From Vibrio sp. (lineage in GTDB: Bacteria > Pseudomonadota > Gammaproteobacteria > Enterobacterales > Vibrionaceae): 19,463 nucleotides of DNA. The stretch lies in contig SLFB01000032.1 of NCBI GenBank assembly GCA_007124475.1, positions 1 to 19,463 of the forward strand. Direction: 5' to 3'. The position numbers and the translations under genes are program-made. The notes under the pieces were generated by a model, which did not search any database, was not told the DNA's origin, and saw nothing but the letters and a program-made list of their open reading frames with translations. Position 1 is the first letter of the stretch, and each line of letters begins with the position of its first letter. Below, one piece after another: positions 8,269 to 16,848 of the stretch.

Positions 8269-11200
8269 GTGCTTTCAATTTTTACTCGCTTGGGGCGAAT
8301 CGTACTGTGGTTGTTAGTCAGCGTGCTGGTGATATTGGCTTTGCTCATCACCAGCTTGCGTGTGCTATTACCAGAGATGAATCGTTATAAAGATCATATT
8401 CAAGATTGGGTCGGTGAGCATACTGAGATTCAAATCACGATTGATGATGTGCGTGGCTTTTGGCGTAACACTCATCCATCTTTAGTGTTGGAAAATGTGC
8501 ATGCCCATTTAGCGGATGGTAGCCAAATCCAATTAGACACCGCAAGAATAGATATTGAATTTGATCTGCTGGAAAGTGTGCGCCAGCGTACGCCGGTGGT
8601 GGCAAACTTAGTTATCTATCAGCTCAACCTGGATATACGTTCGGTTGACTGGTTGGCACTTAACCAATCTAGCAATGGGCGTTCGGCTCAAGTTGAGCAT
8701 CAAGGGCGTACTTTACAGCGTCTGGATGACTTGTTTTTGCGCCAACTGGATGATTTTTCAATTCTAGATTCTACCATTCTTTATCAAACGGTGGCCGGGG
8801 ATCATCGTCAACTGGATGTGGAAAAGCTGCATTGGAAAAATCGGGGACGTCAACACAGTGCAGAAGGGATAGTTAGTCTTTCCGATACTCAAATTAACTC
8901 TTTGCAAGTAAGTGCTCACTTTGAAGATCATGGTTCTTTAGCCGATATCTCAGGGCAATTTTACGTTAGCGCTGATAAATTGCGGGTCCGCCCTTGGTTA
9001 ACCCAGTACCTGGCCAAAGAGACGGGGATAGAGCGAGGCTTGGTGAGTTTTAATGCTTGGGTGACTTTACAACATAATCAGCCAGTAGATGGTTATATAG
9101 AATTGAAGCCATCGGAGTTGATTTGGCAGGCTTCAGAGCGCAATGAGTTACTGCTGGAATCAGGTCTTGTTCAGCTTTCTCCCACTGATAATGGTTGGCA
9201 AGTAAGTGCGCACTCACTTAATTTGCGTACCAATGACACGCCATGGCCTGAGCTGGATTTTGCTTTTGATTGGCAGCCCGAAGGATGGCGCTTGAATGTT
9301 TCACAGCTCGCTTTGCAAGCTGTCTCGCCTTTAGCGACTTTGTTACCTGATTCAAATACGATAGAAACCTGGCTGACTCAATTACAGCCACAAGGACGGC
9401 TCGAAGACTTACGCGTCACTCAGTTAGATGAGCAACAGCTGAATTATTCTGCCCAGCTGGTTGATGCTGGTATAAATCAGTGGCAGCTGCTACCCGGTAT
9501 TGAGCAATTACAGGCCACTGTTTATGGTAGCAGTGATAAAGCCGTCATTCACGCGAATATTATTGATCAAGTGCTGCCGTATGGTGATGTGTTTCAAGCC
9601 CCGTTAAATATGCAGCAAGCTGAGCTGGCTTTAGTCTGGCAACGGGATGAGCATGGTTGGCAGCTATGGGCAGATAAAGTTTCTGCCGCTACGGCTGATC
9701 TGTCAGTGTTAGGTGCATTTCGACTGGATGTACCTAATCAAGGCAATCCATTTTTATCTTTTTACGCAGAAGCTGATGTACACAATGCTGGTGAAACATG
9801 GCGTTATTTACCTACTAGAGCTTTAGGCCAATCGCTGACCGATTATTTGTCCACCGCGATTCAAGGAGGACAAGTCAATACGGCTAAGTTGCTATGGTAC
9901 GGTGAGTTAGCGGAATTTCCTTATCAAGAAAATAACGGAATTTTCCAAGCTTGGGTGGGGTTAAGAGAGGCGCAATTTAGCTTTGATACTGCTTGGCCCG
10001 CGATTACTGATTTGCAGTTGGATCTTTTGTTTGAAAACGATGCGATGTATTTGGATTCTCGCGCCGCGCGTTTGATGGAGGTTTCAGCCTCACGCATCGT
10101 CGGACAAATCACTCACTTGGCGGAAGATGGATGGTTAGAGCTGACCGCGACGGTTGATGGCCAAGGTAACGCGGTGCGAGATTATATGACCGCCAGCCCA
10201 CTAGTTGACTCAGTGGGAGCCGCTTTGACAGCGATTGATATTCGTGGTGCTGTCGAATCGCAATTTCAATTGGCAATCCCTTTTGCTACTGGGCATGACG
10301 TTCGAGCTTGGGGGTGGGCTGATTTAGCCGATAATCAAGTGGCAATCGATGCGCCAGCAATGCTATTGGACAATGTTGTTGGTCGGATCCAATTTGATAA
10401 TGCTCTGGTCTCAGCTGCTGGTTTAACGGCCAATTTATTGGATCAACCGATTTCGCTCGATTTTAAAGGAGACACAGCGCCTAATAGCTATCATGTCGCG
10501 ATTGATGTGGTCGGAGAATGGTCAGTGACGCCTTTAGCCCCTTATATAGGTAAGCAGTGGATTGAGCCTGTTTCTGGTTATGCGCCTTGGCAGATGGGGA
10601 TTAATATTCAGCTCAATGATGTGGGCTTTACCTATCAGCTCGATGCGAAAGCCAATTTACAACACATCGCCAGTGATTATCCCTATCCGCTCTATAAGGC
10701 GGATAATAGCCATGGCCAAGCTCGCTTGCAGGCTTCAGGTAATCAACAAGCCATTTCTGCTCGTTTACAAGTCTTGGATGCTAAATATCAAGCTGAAATT
10801 GATATTAGTGAGTCACAGCCACAGATGAGCGCCAGTTATTTACTGCTCGGCTCAGGGAGTTTCAAAATTAGTCCAGTGGTTGGGCATGATGTGCAAATTC
10901 GTACCGAGCAATTTAACCTCGACAAGTGGTTGCAGGCGATTGAAGTAGCCCAATCCATGGCCGATGATTCCGCTACTGGTACGGGGAGTTTTCCTACTTT
11001 ACCATTGCCTGAACGTATCAATCTAAATGTGCAACAGTTGACTTTAGCTGGCTTAGATTGGCATGAAGTAGAACTTCAGGCGCGACAGCGCTCTGTGGGT
11101 TGGCAAGTGAGTGTGCGCAGTCAAGAAGTGGCAGGGCAAGCGACTTATATTCAACCCTATGATCTCACGGTGTCGTTACAGCACTTACATTTGTATCTTC

Positions 11201-12141
11201 CTCAGCTTGAACAAACTCAGAGCCGTCGAGAGCATGTATTGATTGATCGTGAGAAACAAGATGCGCCCTTGATTAGTGAGTTTGATCGACAGTTTCATCA
11301 ATTGATGCCCAATTTAACCTTAGTGATCGATGATTTTTGGTTACAAGGCTATAGCGTTGGCCGAGTGAATATGGACTTTCAGCGTCAAGGTGACACATTG
11401 GCGTGGCAGAATATTGATGTGGTTAGTGGCACCAATCAGGTCAACATTAGTGGTGCTTGGACGTTAACAGAAAACACCAGCCGTACTGTGATGGATATTG
11501 ATATGCGCGGTGAGAATAACAGTGATCTGATGGAACGTTTTGGGATCAGCTCCGGAATACAACGAGCGCCGTTTGCGATTAAAAGTCATAGCCAGTGGGA
11601 TGGCGCTCCTTGGTCAATGCGTATCAACACCTTACAAGGTCGAGTCGATACTGAGCTTGGCAAAGGGGTGATTTCCAATGTCAGTGGTGCTGCTAACTTG
11701 TTGGGTTTATTTAGCTTAGATTCGATCATCCGAAAAATGCAGCTCGATTTTAGCGATATTTTTGATAAAGGTATGGCCTTTAATCGTATTACTGGTAGCG
11801 GTGAGATAGCACAAGGTATTTTTGTCACCAATAATATCAAAATGGATGCCATTGCTGGGGAAATGACCATTCGTGGCATGGCAGATCTCAATACGCAAAT
11901 GGTTGATGCTCAGGTTAATTTTGTACCGGATCTCACTTCAGGCATTCCAGTGATGACAGCCTTTGCGGTAACGCCAGTGACTGCTCTATACGTGTTGGCC
12001 ATTACAACGGTTATTTCCCCGGTGGTCGAAGTGTTTACTCAAGTGAATTATGAAGTGAAAGGTCCTTTACAATCACCGAATGTACGAGAAGTTTCTCGTC
12101 GTCGAGGAGAATTTGAATTACCTGAGTCATTAAAAAATTAA
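8269..12141 (+). CDS. yhdP: YhdP family AsmA-like envelope protein
   Basis: A 1290-residue member of the YhdP/TIGR02099 family. In E. coli YhdP is one of the AsmA-like bridge proteins (with TamB and YdbH) implicated in phospholipid transport from inner to outer membrane and in barrier integrity. A GTG start at 8269 with TAGGG before it gives one N-terminal membrane anchor (residues about 8-30, 'IVLWLLVSVLVILALLITSL'). The remainder is a very long beta-rich periplasmic chain of AsmA type, including 'IDDVRGFWRNTHPSLVLENVHAHLADGSQIQLDTARIDIEFDL'. The conserved C-terminal AsmA-like stretch is 'GVISNVSGAANLLGLFSLDSIIRKMQLDFSDIFDKGMAFNRITGSGEI'. The size and the rng-yhdP-tldD neighbourhood are as in E. 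coli. Confidence 0.95.
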   Translation: MLSIFTRLGRIVLWLLVSVLVILALLITSLRVLLPEMNRYKDHIQDWVGEHTEIQITIDDVRGFWRNTHPSLVLENVHAHLADGSQIQLDTARIDIEFDLLESVRQRTPVVANLVIYQLNLDIRSVDWLALNQSSNGRSAQVEHQGRTLQRLDDLFLRQLDDFSILDSTILYQTVAGDHRQLDVEKLHWKNRGRQHSAEGIVSLSDTQINSLQVSAHFEDHGSLADISGQFYVSADKLRVRPWLTQYLAKETGIERGLVSFNAWVTLQHNQPVDGYIELKPSELIWQASERNELLLESGLVQLSPTDNGWQVSAHSLNLRTNDTPWPELDFAFDWQPEGWRLNVSQLALQAVSPLATLLPDSNTIETWLTQLQPQGRLEDLRVTQLDEQQLNYSAQLVDAGINQWQLLPGIEQLQATVYGSSDKAVIHANIIDQVLPYGDVFQAPLNMQQAELALVWQRDEHGWQLWADKVSAATADLSVLGAFRLDVPNQGNPFLSFYAEADVHNAGETWRYLPTRALGQSLTDYLSTAIQGGQVNTAKLLWYGELAEFPYQENNGIFQAWVGLREAQFSFDTAWPAITDLQLDLLFENDAMYLDSRAARLMEVSASRIVGQITHLAEDGWLELTATVDGQGNAVRDYMTASPLVDSVGAALTAIDIRGAVESQFQLAIPFATGHDVRAWGWADLADNQVAIDAPAMLLDNVVGRIQFDNALVSAAGLTANLLDQPISLDFKGDTAPNSYHVAIDVVGEWSVTPLAPYIGKQWIEPVSGYAPWQMGINIQLNDVGFTYQLDAKANLQHIASDYPYPLYKADNSHGQARLQASGNQQAISARLQVLDAKYQAEIDISESQPQMSASYLLLGSGSFKISPVVGHDVQIRTEQFNLDKWLQAIEVAQSMADDSATGTGSFPTLPLPERINLNVQQLTLAGLDWHEVELQARQRSVGWQVSVRSQEVAGQATYIQPYDLTVSLQHLHLYLPQLEQTQSRREHVLIDREKQDAPLISEFDRQFHQLMPNLTLVIDDFWLQGYSVGRVNMDFQRQGDTLAWQNIDVVSGTNQVNISGAWTLTENTSRTVMDIDMRGENNSDLMERFGISSGIQRAPFAIKSHSQWDGAPWSMRINTLQGRVDTELGKGVISNVSGAANLLGLFSLDSIIRKMQLDFSDIFDKGMAFNRITGSGEIAQGIFVTNNIKMDAIAGEMTIRGMADLNTQMVDAQVNFVPDLTSGIPVMTAFAVTPVTALYVLAITTVISPVVEVFTQVNYEVKGPLQSPNVREVSRRRGEFELPESLKN

Positions 12142-12280
12142 TCGTTTTCAGGCATCAAAGCTTGAGACATTTGAATCGCGAGATGACCCGGAACATAAGA
12201 GCAATAAGTTGAAAAGCAATCTATGCAACTTCAAGTCGCAAGACTATAGGTTCAAGGTCAATAGACCCTAAGGAGAGGCA

Positions 12281-13114
12281 ATGTTACGAGTTGGATTGAT
12301 ACAAATGACATCAGGGCCTGTGGTGGCGGATAACTTGCATTATCTCGAGCAGCAGGTGAGTTTGTTAGCTAGCCAAGGCGTCAATGTTATCGTTACTCCT
12401 GAAAATGTGGCCTTGTTTGCCAGCCATGCTGATTACCAGCAAAGTGCCGAGCCTATCGGCCAAGGACCAATCCAGCAAGCGGTTGCTGACTTGGCTCAAC
12501 GTTATCAGTGCTATATTTTGCTTGGCAGTATGTCGATTCAGCGTTCTCATGGTCTCACGAGTACGTCGATATTATTTGCACCTCAAGGCCAGTTGTTGGC
12601 CGACTACGATAAGTTACATTTATTTGATGTTGATGTGGCCGATCAGCACCAAGCTTATCGAGAGTCAGCGGTTTTTTGTGGCGGAGATAGGCTAGTAGTG
12701 GCTAAAACAGAGTTGGCTAATTTAGGTTTATCCATCTGTTATGATCTACGCTTTCCCAGTTTATATCATGAGTTACGTCGTCAAGGTGCGCAGATCATGC
12801 TGATCCCAGCGGCATTTACCGCCGTCACTGGCAAAGCCCATTGGCGAACTTTATTGATGGCTCGTGCGATTGAAACTCAGAGTTGGGTGATCGCGGTTGG
12901 CCAGACGGGGACTCATCCTTGTGGTCGACAAACTTGGGGTCATTCGATGGTGATCAATCCTTGGGGAGAGGTGGTCGCAGAATTAGGGGCTGAGTTAGCT
13001 AACCTTGTCGTTGAGATTGATTTGCGATCACTTCATACTATTCGTCAAAACATGCCTGTGCTTGAGCACACTCGTTTTCATCATCAATTTATAGAGAAAA
13101 AGAATCCGCTATGA
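12281..13114 (+). CDS. Nitrilase-superfamily amidase, deaminated glutathione amidase (Nit1) type
   Basis: A 277-residue carbon-nitrogen hydrolase. The Glu-Lys-Cys triad is visible: E41 in 'TPENVALF', K111 in '[11 protein letters not shown]' and C153 in '[17 protein letters not shown]'. The run '[36 protein letters not shown]' and '[13 protein letters not shown]' are typical of the Nit1 branch (E. coli YbeM, mammalian Nit1), which hydrolyses deaminated glutathione to 2-oxoglutarate and cysteinylglycine as metabolite repair. The exact substrate is inferred from family resemblance. A strong AAGGAGAG site lies just before ATG 12281. The gene overlaps tldD by 4 bases (ATGA). E. coli has no such gene between yhdP and tldD. 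Confidence 0.88.
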   Translation: MLRVGLIQMTSGPVVADNLHYLEQQVSLLASQGVNVIVTPENVALFASHADYQQSAEPIGQGPIQQAVADLAQRYQCYILLGSMSIQRSHGLTSTSILFAPQGQLLADYDKLHLFDVDVADQHQAYRESAVFCGGDRLVVAKTELANLGLSICYDLRFPSLYHELRRQGAQIMLIPAAFTAVTGKAHWRTLLMARAIETQSWVIAVGQTGTHPCGRQTWGHSMVINPWGEVVAELGAELANLVVEIDLRSLHTIRQNMPVLEHTRFHHQFIEKKNPL

Positions 13115-14556
13115 GTATTACCCGTATTGAACAAGCGTTACTCGCCCCAACCGGCTTAACTGAGCAAGATATTGCTGATACTTTAGCCAGTATTATGACT
13201 CGCGATATTGATTACGCTGATCTCTATTTTCAATCCAGTTGGCATGAGTCATTGGTGTTGGAAGACAGCATTATCAAAGATGGCTCATTTAACATTGATT
13301 GTGGGGTTGGGGTTCGGGCGATCAGCGGCGAGAAAACTGGTTTTGCTTATTCAGATCAGATCCAGCTCGAGGGGCTAAAGCAAAGTGCCATTGCAGCGCG
13401 AGGTATTGCCACTCAAGCTAAAAATGGTCAAGTTCAGGCATTTCGTCGTAGTGACAATCAAGCCTATTACGCGGCAGATAACCCATTAGAGAATTGGCAA
13501 AAACAGAAAAAAACCGAACTATTGCAACAATTAGATGCTTACATTCGAACCAAAGAACCTTTGATTCAAGAAGTGTCGGTCAGTTTGAGTGGTGTGCATG
13601 AACAAATGTTAGTCGCGGCTACGGATGGCACTTATGCTGGTGATATTCGCCCGTTAGTTCGTTTGTCGATTACGGTGTTGGCACAAAAAGGCGACCGTCG
13701 TGAACGGGGGAGTGCAGGCGGTGGTGGTCGTTTTAACTATGACTATTTTTTAAATGAAGAACAAGGGCAAAAAATTGCTTTTGCTTATGCCGATGAAGCG
13801 ATACGTCAAGCCTTGGTGAATTTGGAAGCCGTTGCGGCCCCTGCTGGGACCATGCCAGTCGTCTTGGGATCAGGCTGGCCGGGCGTGTTATTGCACGAGG
13901 CTGTAGGTCATGGTTTAGAAGGTGACTTCAACCGCAAAGGGTCATCGGTGTTTGCTGGCAAAGTGGGTCAGAAAGTGACCTCTGACCTGTGTACCATAGT
14001 GGATGATGGCACTTTGCAAGATTTACGAGGCTCACTCAATATCGATGATGAAGGGGTTGCAGGTCAATATAACGTATTGATTGAGAAAGGCGTGCTTAAA
14101 GGTTATATGCAAGACAAGCATAATGCGCACTTAATGGGTGTGGCTCCCACGGGGAATGGTCGCCGTGAATCCTATGCTCATCTACCGATGCCGCGCATGA
14201 CGAATACTTATATGCTGCCTGGTGAGCATACGCCGGAGGAAATCATTGCAACGGTCAAGAAAGGGATTTATGCGCCTAACTTTGGCGGTGGTCAGGTTGA
14301 TATTACGTCAGGCAAGTTTGTTTTTTCAGCCTCGGAAGCCTACTTGATTGAAAATGGTAAAATTACCCATCCGATTAAAGGCGCAACATTAATTGGTTCA
14401 GGGATTGAAGCCATGCAACAAGTCTCCATGGTGGGTAATGATCTAGCGATTGATCGTGGCGTTGGCGTCTGTGGTAAAGCAGGACAAAGTATTCCTGTTG
14501 GTGTTGGGCAACCAACCCTTAAACTCGATGCACTTACTGTTGGTGGTACGGAGTAA
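13111..14556 (+). CDS. tldD: Metalloprotease subunit TldD
   Basis: The zinc-bearing subunit of the TldD/TldE (PmbA) heterodimeric protease, which degrades unfolded peptides and in E. coli processes microcin B17 and the CcdA antitoxin. The 481 residues match the family. The HExxxH motif is at H262-E263-H267 in '[20 protein letters not shown]'. A conserved downstream region reads '[37 protein letters not shown]', and glycine-rich '[27 protein letters not shown]' and '[28 protein letters not shown]' are present. Its ATG overlaps the amidase stop. The partner gene tldE is not in the window. Confidence 0.97.
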   Translation: MSITRIEQALLAPTGLTEQDIADTLASIMTRDIDYADLYFQSSWHESLVLEDSIIKDGSFNIDCGVGVRAISGEKTGFAYSDQIQLEGLKQSAIAARGIATQAKNGQVQAFRRSDNQAYYAADNPLENWQKQKKTELLQQLDAYIRTKEPLIQEVSVSLSGVHEQMLVAATDGTYAGDIRPLVRLSITVLAQKGDRRERGSAGGGGRFNYDYFLNEEQGQKIAFAYADEAIRQALVNLEAVAAPAGTMPVVLGSGWPGVLLHEAVGHGLEGDFNRKGSSVFAGKVGQKVTSDLCTIVDDGTLQDLRGSLNIDDEGVAGQYNVLIEKGVLKGYMQDKHNAHLMGVAPTGNGRRESYAHLPMPRMTNTYMLPGEHTPEEIIATVKKGIYAPNFGGGQVDITSGKFVFSASEAYLIENGKITHPIKGATLIGSGIEAMQQVSMVGNDLAIDRGVGVCGKAGQSIPVGVGQPTLKLDALTVGGTE

Positions 14557-14677
14557 TTTCAAGCCGATCTTGATGCCGAGATGAAGATCAATGCTTTTTC
14601 TCGTAGTAATTATCATCGATCCGTGCGATATTTCGCGCTAATTTTTTAGCCTCATTTTAAATACTGGAGTCACTATT

Positions 14678-15094
14678 ATGTCTCATGAAGATGAATATCT
14701 TTCTGTTGAAGATTTTCTTGCTATTCAACAAGAGGAGACGCGCGAAATTATTCAAGCGTTACTCGATGATGGCAGTGATTCAGAAGCCTTGTACGATATT
14801 GAACATCATTTGTTTGCTGAAAATTTCGAGATCTTAGAAAAAGCAGCAGTGGAAGCGTTTAAGCTTGGGTTTGAAGTTTTAGAGGCTGAAGAAGCGGAAG
14901 ATGAAGATGGTAACAAACTGTTCTGTTTTGATGCCACGATGCAATCGGCACTGGATCCACAAGCTATCGATAAACAAGTTGCAAAATTGGTTGAGTTAGC
15001 TGAGAAATTTGACGTCATTTATGATGGCTGGGGCACTTACTACGAAGGTGAAGATGCCCTATATCCTGAAGAAGATGACGAAGAAGAGGCCTAA
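14678..15094 (+). CDS. rraB: Regulator of ribonuclease E activity B (RraB)
   Basis: A small acidic cytoplasmic protein that binds the C-terminal part of RNase E and lowers degradosome activity. The 138 residues, the starting sequence [34 protein letters not shown], the central '[29 protein letters not shown]', and '[27 protein letters not shown]' match RraB (YjgD). CTGGAG (14664-14669) lies 8 bases before ATG 14678. The 121-base gap after tldD suggests its own transcription unit, although no clear terminator separates them. A clean intrinsic terminator follows at 15231-15257 after a structured 3' UTR. RNase G, a relative of the RNase E target, is encoded about 6.4 kb upstream. Confidence 0.95.
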   Translation: MSHEDEYLSVEDFLAIQQEETREIIQALLDDGSDSEALYDIEHHLFAENFEILEKAAVEAFKLGFEVLEAEEAEDEDGNKLFCFDATMQSALDPQAIDKQVAKLVELAEKFDVIYDGWGTYYEGEDALYPEEDDEEEA

Positions 15095-15097
15095 ACA

Positions 15098-15158
15098 GCT
15101 TCAAGTGAATGCCATTACTTGGTGAATTGAAGCCTCAGCTAGCTTCGCTTGCTTCAAT
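15098..15158 (+). repeat. Three-arm inverted repeats in the rraB 3' UTR (alternative hairpins)
   Basis: GCTTCAA at 15098-15104 can pair with TTGAAGC at 15127-15133 (7 bp). That same central arm, as ATTGAAGC 15126-15133, can instead pair with GCTTCAAT at 15151-15158 (8 bp). The two hairpins exclude each other because they share the middle arm. The loop of the second contains the palindrome AGCTAGCT. This lies 3 bases after the rraB stop and upstream of its terminator. A function is not shown by the sequence. Confidence 0.45.
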
Positions 15159-15230
15159 CAGATAGACAAGCTTGCGGCTATTCAGATTTGCACTTATCTC
15201 CGCCCTAGTGTTTGTGGTAGGTAAGATGGT

Positions 15231-15257
15231 AATACCAGCCTTATGGCTGGTATTTTT
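15231..15257 (+). terminator. Intrinsic terminator of rraB
   Basis: AATACCAGCC (15231-15240) pairs perfectly with GGCTGGTATT (15245-15254) across a TTAT loop, and the U-run continues to 15257. This is a textbook Rho-independent terminator. An ATG in the loop (15243) opens the longest version of the downstream reading frame, which argues against that ATG as its start. Confidence 0.85.
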
Positions 15258-15308
15258 GATCTAGATCAGTTATACAAGGGGAATCAATGGATTTCTGATA
15301 AAAGTACA

Positions 15309-16115
15309 ATGCAATACTCACTCGCTGGACCTTGGCAACTTTCTCCCCTGACCGACTTATCATTACCACAAGCCGATATCTACTTTCCTAATCCGTTAAG
15401 TCATGTTTTGCCACTAGGGCTGAGTGAAACGGAGCTGGCTAAACAAGAATGGCATTTAATGCACGATATTGAAGTGGATGAACACTTATTGGCTTTTGCT
15501 GCACTAGATTTAGTCATTGCGGGCATAGATTATTTTGCTGAAGTACGCCTGAATGGTGTGGCAATTTTTGACTGTGATCGGACTCAATCTTGTTATGTAA
15601 AAGAAATTCGCTCCCTACTGACCATCGGGCGTAACCGCTTAGAGATATTATTTTTACAGCAAGAAGAAGAGTGGTTAATTGATGAGCCAGTATGCCCATT
15701 AGATAGAGCAACCCTTAAGCCACATGATGATCGTATTGGTCTTTGGCGCGCACCTTATTTGCAATGTCTTTCTCACCTTAGGTTAGAGCACATTACCACT
15801 GAGCAGGTTTGGCATCATGGCGGCGGCTGTGAATTAATTGTGACCATTCATTTTACCACTTATCGCAGCGGCTTAGTCTCCGCTTGCGTAGGCTTTGATG
15901 GCATGACCTACCATCTGCCCATTGATATGCGTAGTGATCATGTCACCGCCATTTTTCAAGTGGACGCGCCGCGATACTATGATATCGAACAACCAAACCA
16001 GGCTGATTTATATTCACTGGATGTTAAATTGGATCAGCAACAAGTGTCGTTACAGCTAGCATTGAGTGACACTTTATGTGTCACTCACTTTCCCTTACAT
16101 CATCTCTCTATGTAA
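15309..16115 (+). CDS. Stand-alone GH2/beta-mannosidase-type jelly-roll protein, no catalytic domain
   Basis: A 268-residue protein resembling the N-terminal sugar-binding and Ig-like domains of glycoside hydrolase family 2 enzymes. Landmarks are 'SLAGPWQLSPL', 'EWHLMHDIEVDE', 'LVIAGIDYFAEVRLNGVAIFDCD', 'IRSLLTIGRNRLEILFL' and 'DRIGLWRAPYLQCLSHLRLEHI', followed by a beta-rich second domain. The TIM-barrel with its catalytic glutamates is missing, and no continuation is found downstream. I see no signal peptide, so it is probably cytoplasmic. The frame is open from ATG 15243, but that codon lies in the rraB terminator loop; ATG 15309 (MQYSLAGPWQ) fits the fold better, though its ribosome site is weak. 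An AAGGGG at 15276-15281 precedes an out-of-frame ATG with only three codons. Catalysis seems unlikely; carbohydrate binding is inference. Confidence 0.75.
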   Translation: MQYSLAGPWQLSPLTDLSLPQADIYFPNPLSHVLPLGLSETELAKQEWHLMHDIEVDEHLLAFAALDLVIAGIDYFAEVRLNGVAIFDCDRTQSCYVKEIRSLLTIGRNRLEILFLQQEEEWLIDEPVCPLDRATLKPHDDRIGLWRAPYLQCLSHLRLEHITTEQVWHHGGGCELIVTIHFTTYRSGLVSACVGFDGMTYHLPIDMRSDHVTAIFQVDAPRYYDIEQPNQADLYSLDVKLDQQQVSLQLALSDTLCVTHFPLHHLSM

Positions 16116-16154
16116 ACAAAAAGGCTTGAGGCTAATGGCTGTTGACTCATGGAA

Positions 16155-16559
16155 TTAATGGGCACAGCCAAAGTGGCTATCTTTGTTGTCTTTGTTTTTC
16201 GGTTGTAGGCTTTGCCATACTTTTTCATGGAAGTAGTATGCACATGTATTAAAGCTAGGCTCAATCATGGCCATAATACCACCAATTAACCAGCTACCGG
16301 TGAGTAGGTAGGCAATACCAAAAGCAACACTGAAGTGGATAACAGCAAAGCTTGCAGTTTTGATCCGAGTTTTACTGGCGTAGCGTTGTAAGATTGGGTG
16401 TTTTATCCATGCGCGTTCATGGAAGTAAAATGCCACCGTGTTAACCATAGGTTCCAGCATGGCGATCAAGCTGCCGAGGATAATGTCACCCGTTAGCAGG
16501 TACGCAATGGTAAACGCAATCGTAAAGTGAATAGCGGCAAAGCTGAGTGTTTTTTTCAT
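16155..16559 (-). CDS. Tandem DUF2061 small membrane protein
   Basis: A 134-residue protein made of two copies of the DUF2061 unit. Copy 1 is residues about 5-50 ('FAAIHFTIAFTIAYLLTGDIILGSLIAMLEPMVNTVAFYFHERAW') and copy 2 about 71-115 ('FAVIHFSVAFGIAYLLTGSWLIGGIMAMIEPSFNTCAYYFHEKVW'). Each copy has two hydrophobic helices around a conserved 'LLTG' turn, followed by an 'EP..NT..(F/Y)YFHE' signature; four membrane segments in total is the likely topology. The function of DUF2061 is unknown. The start at 16559 has AGGA about 10 bases upstream. A strong Fur box lies 40 bases before the start, suggesting iron-repressed expression. It converges with the GH2-like gene across a 39-base gap that shows no convincing terminator. 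Confidence 0.9.
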   Translation of the reverse strand: MKKTLSFAAIHFTIAFTIAYLLTGDIILGSLIAMLEPMVNTVAFYFHERAWIKHPILQRYASKTRIKTASFAVIHFSVAFGIAYLLTGSWLIGGIMAMIEPSFNTCAYYFHEKVWQSLQPKNKDNKDSHFGCAH

Positions 16560-16598
16560 GATCCGTTCCTACTGATTAACCGTTGATGTAAACATTAT

Positions 16599-16613
16599 TG
16601 ATAATTATTCTCA
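16599..16613 (-). promoter_or_regulatory. Fur box upstream of the DUF2061 gene
   Basis: Read on the - strand, the site is TGAGAATAATTATCA, which fits the 7-1-7 Fur inverted repeat TGANAATNATTNTCA at every defined position. It lies 40-54 bases upstream of the ATG at 16559, overlapping where a promoter for that gene should be (for example an AATAAT -10-like hexamer just downstream). It predicts repression by Fe2+-Fur and induction in iron starvation. No credible gene reads away from it on the + strand. Confidence 0.7.
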
Positions 16614-16708
16614 AAAAGAAAAGTAAAATCGAACAATTAATCTCATCGGCAAAATCAATCAATATTTATCGAGTAAGCATTAGGGACGGAGTGGTACTGG
16701 CGATGAAA

Positions 16709-16831
16709 TATCCCCTTTTCTACTTAAAGCTGCAGCGGTGCTGGCTAGCATTCACCCCAATCACATCGTTTGCCTATGCTCATGGGGTACTCACTTGTTG
16801 TCTATCTGCAACGCTAAGTCGTTTGGGGATA
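16709..16831 (-). repeat. ERIC-like imperfect palindromic repeat after the stress-protein gene
   Basis: A 123-base element with perfect inverted ends TATCCCC/GGGGATA. On the - strand it carries GTTGCAG in the left half and CTGCAGC in the right half, around a centre 'ACCCCATGAGCATAGGC' ... 'ACGATGTGATTGGGGTGAA'. This is the ERIC layout and length (about 127 bases), and its core is nearly identical to the copy at 4579-4698. It begins 17 bases after the stop of the universal stress protein gene, so it would form the 3' hairpin of that transcript. The rest of the 289-base gap (16560-16848) holds the Fur box and DUF2061 promoter; I see no gene in it. Confidence 0.65.
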
Positions 16832-16848
16832 AAGGTATTGGCTGGCGG

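Noticed and set aside
12142..12280. Short inverted segments (AAGTTG / CAACTT) and a TATAGG hexamer before the amidase gene
   Set aside because: The stem is 6 bp with a long loop and the hexamer has no matching -35, so neither supports a promoter or terminator. It does not match the ERIC core seen elsewhere in the window.
14568..14605. Possible terminator after tldD (GATCTT / AAGATC with a nearby T-run)
   Set aside because: The stem is only 6 bp with a 12-base loop and the T-run is offset, so it is too weak to call.
16116..16154. Bidirectional terminator between the GH2-like gene and the DUF2061 gene
   Set aside because: Only short GGCT/AGCC repeats in the same orientation are present; no stem with a T-run was found on either strand.
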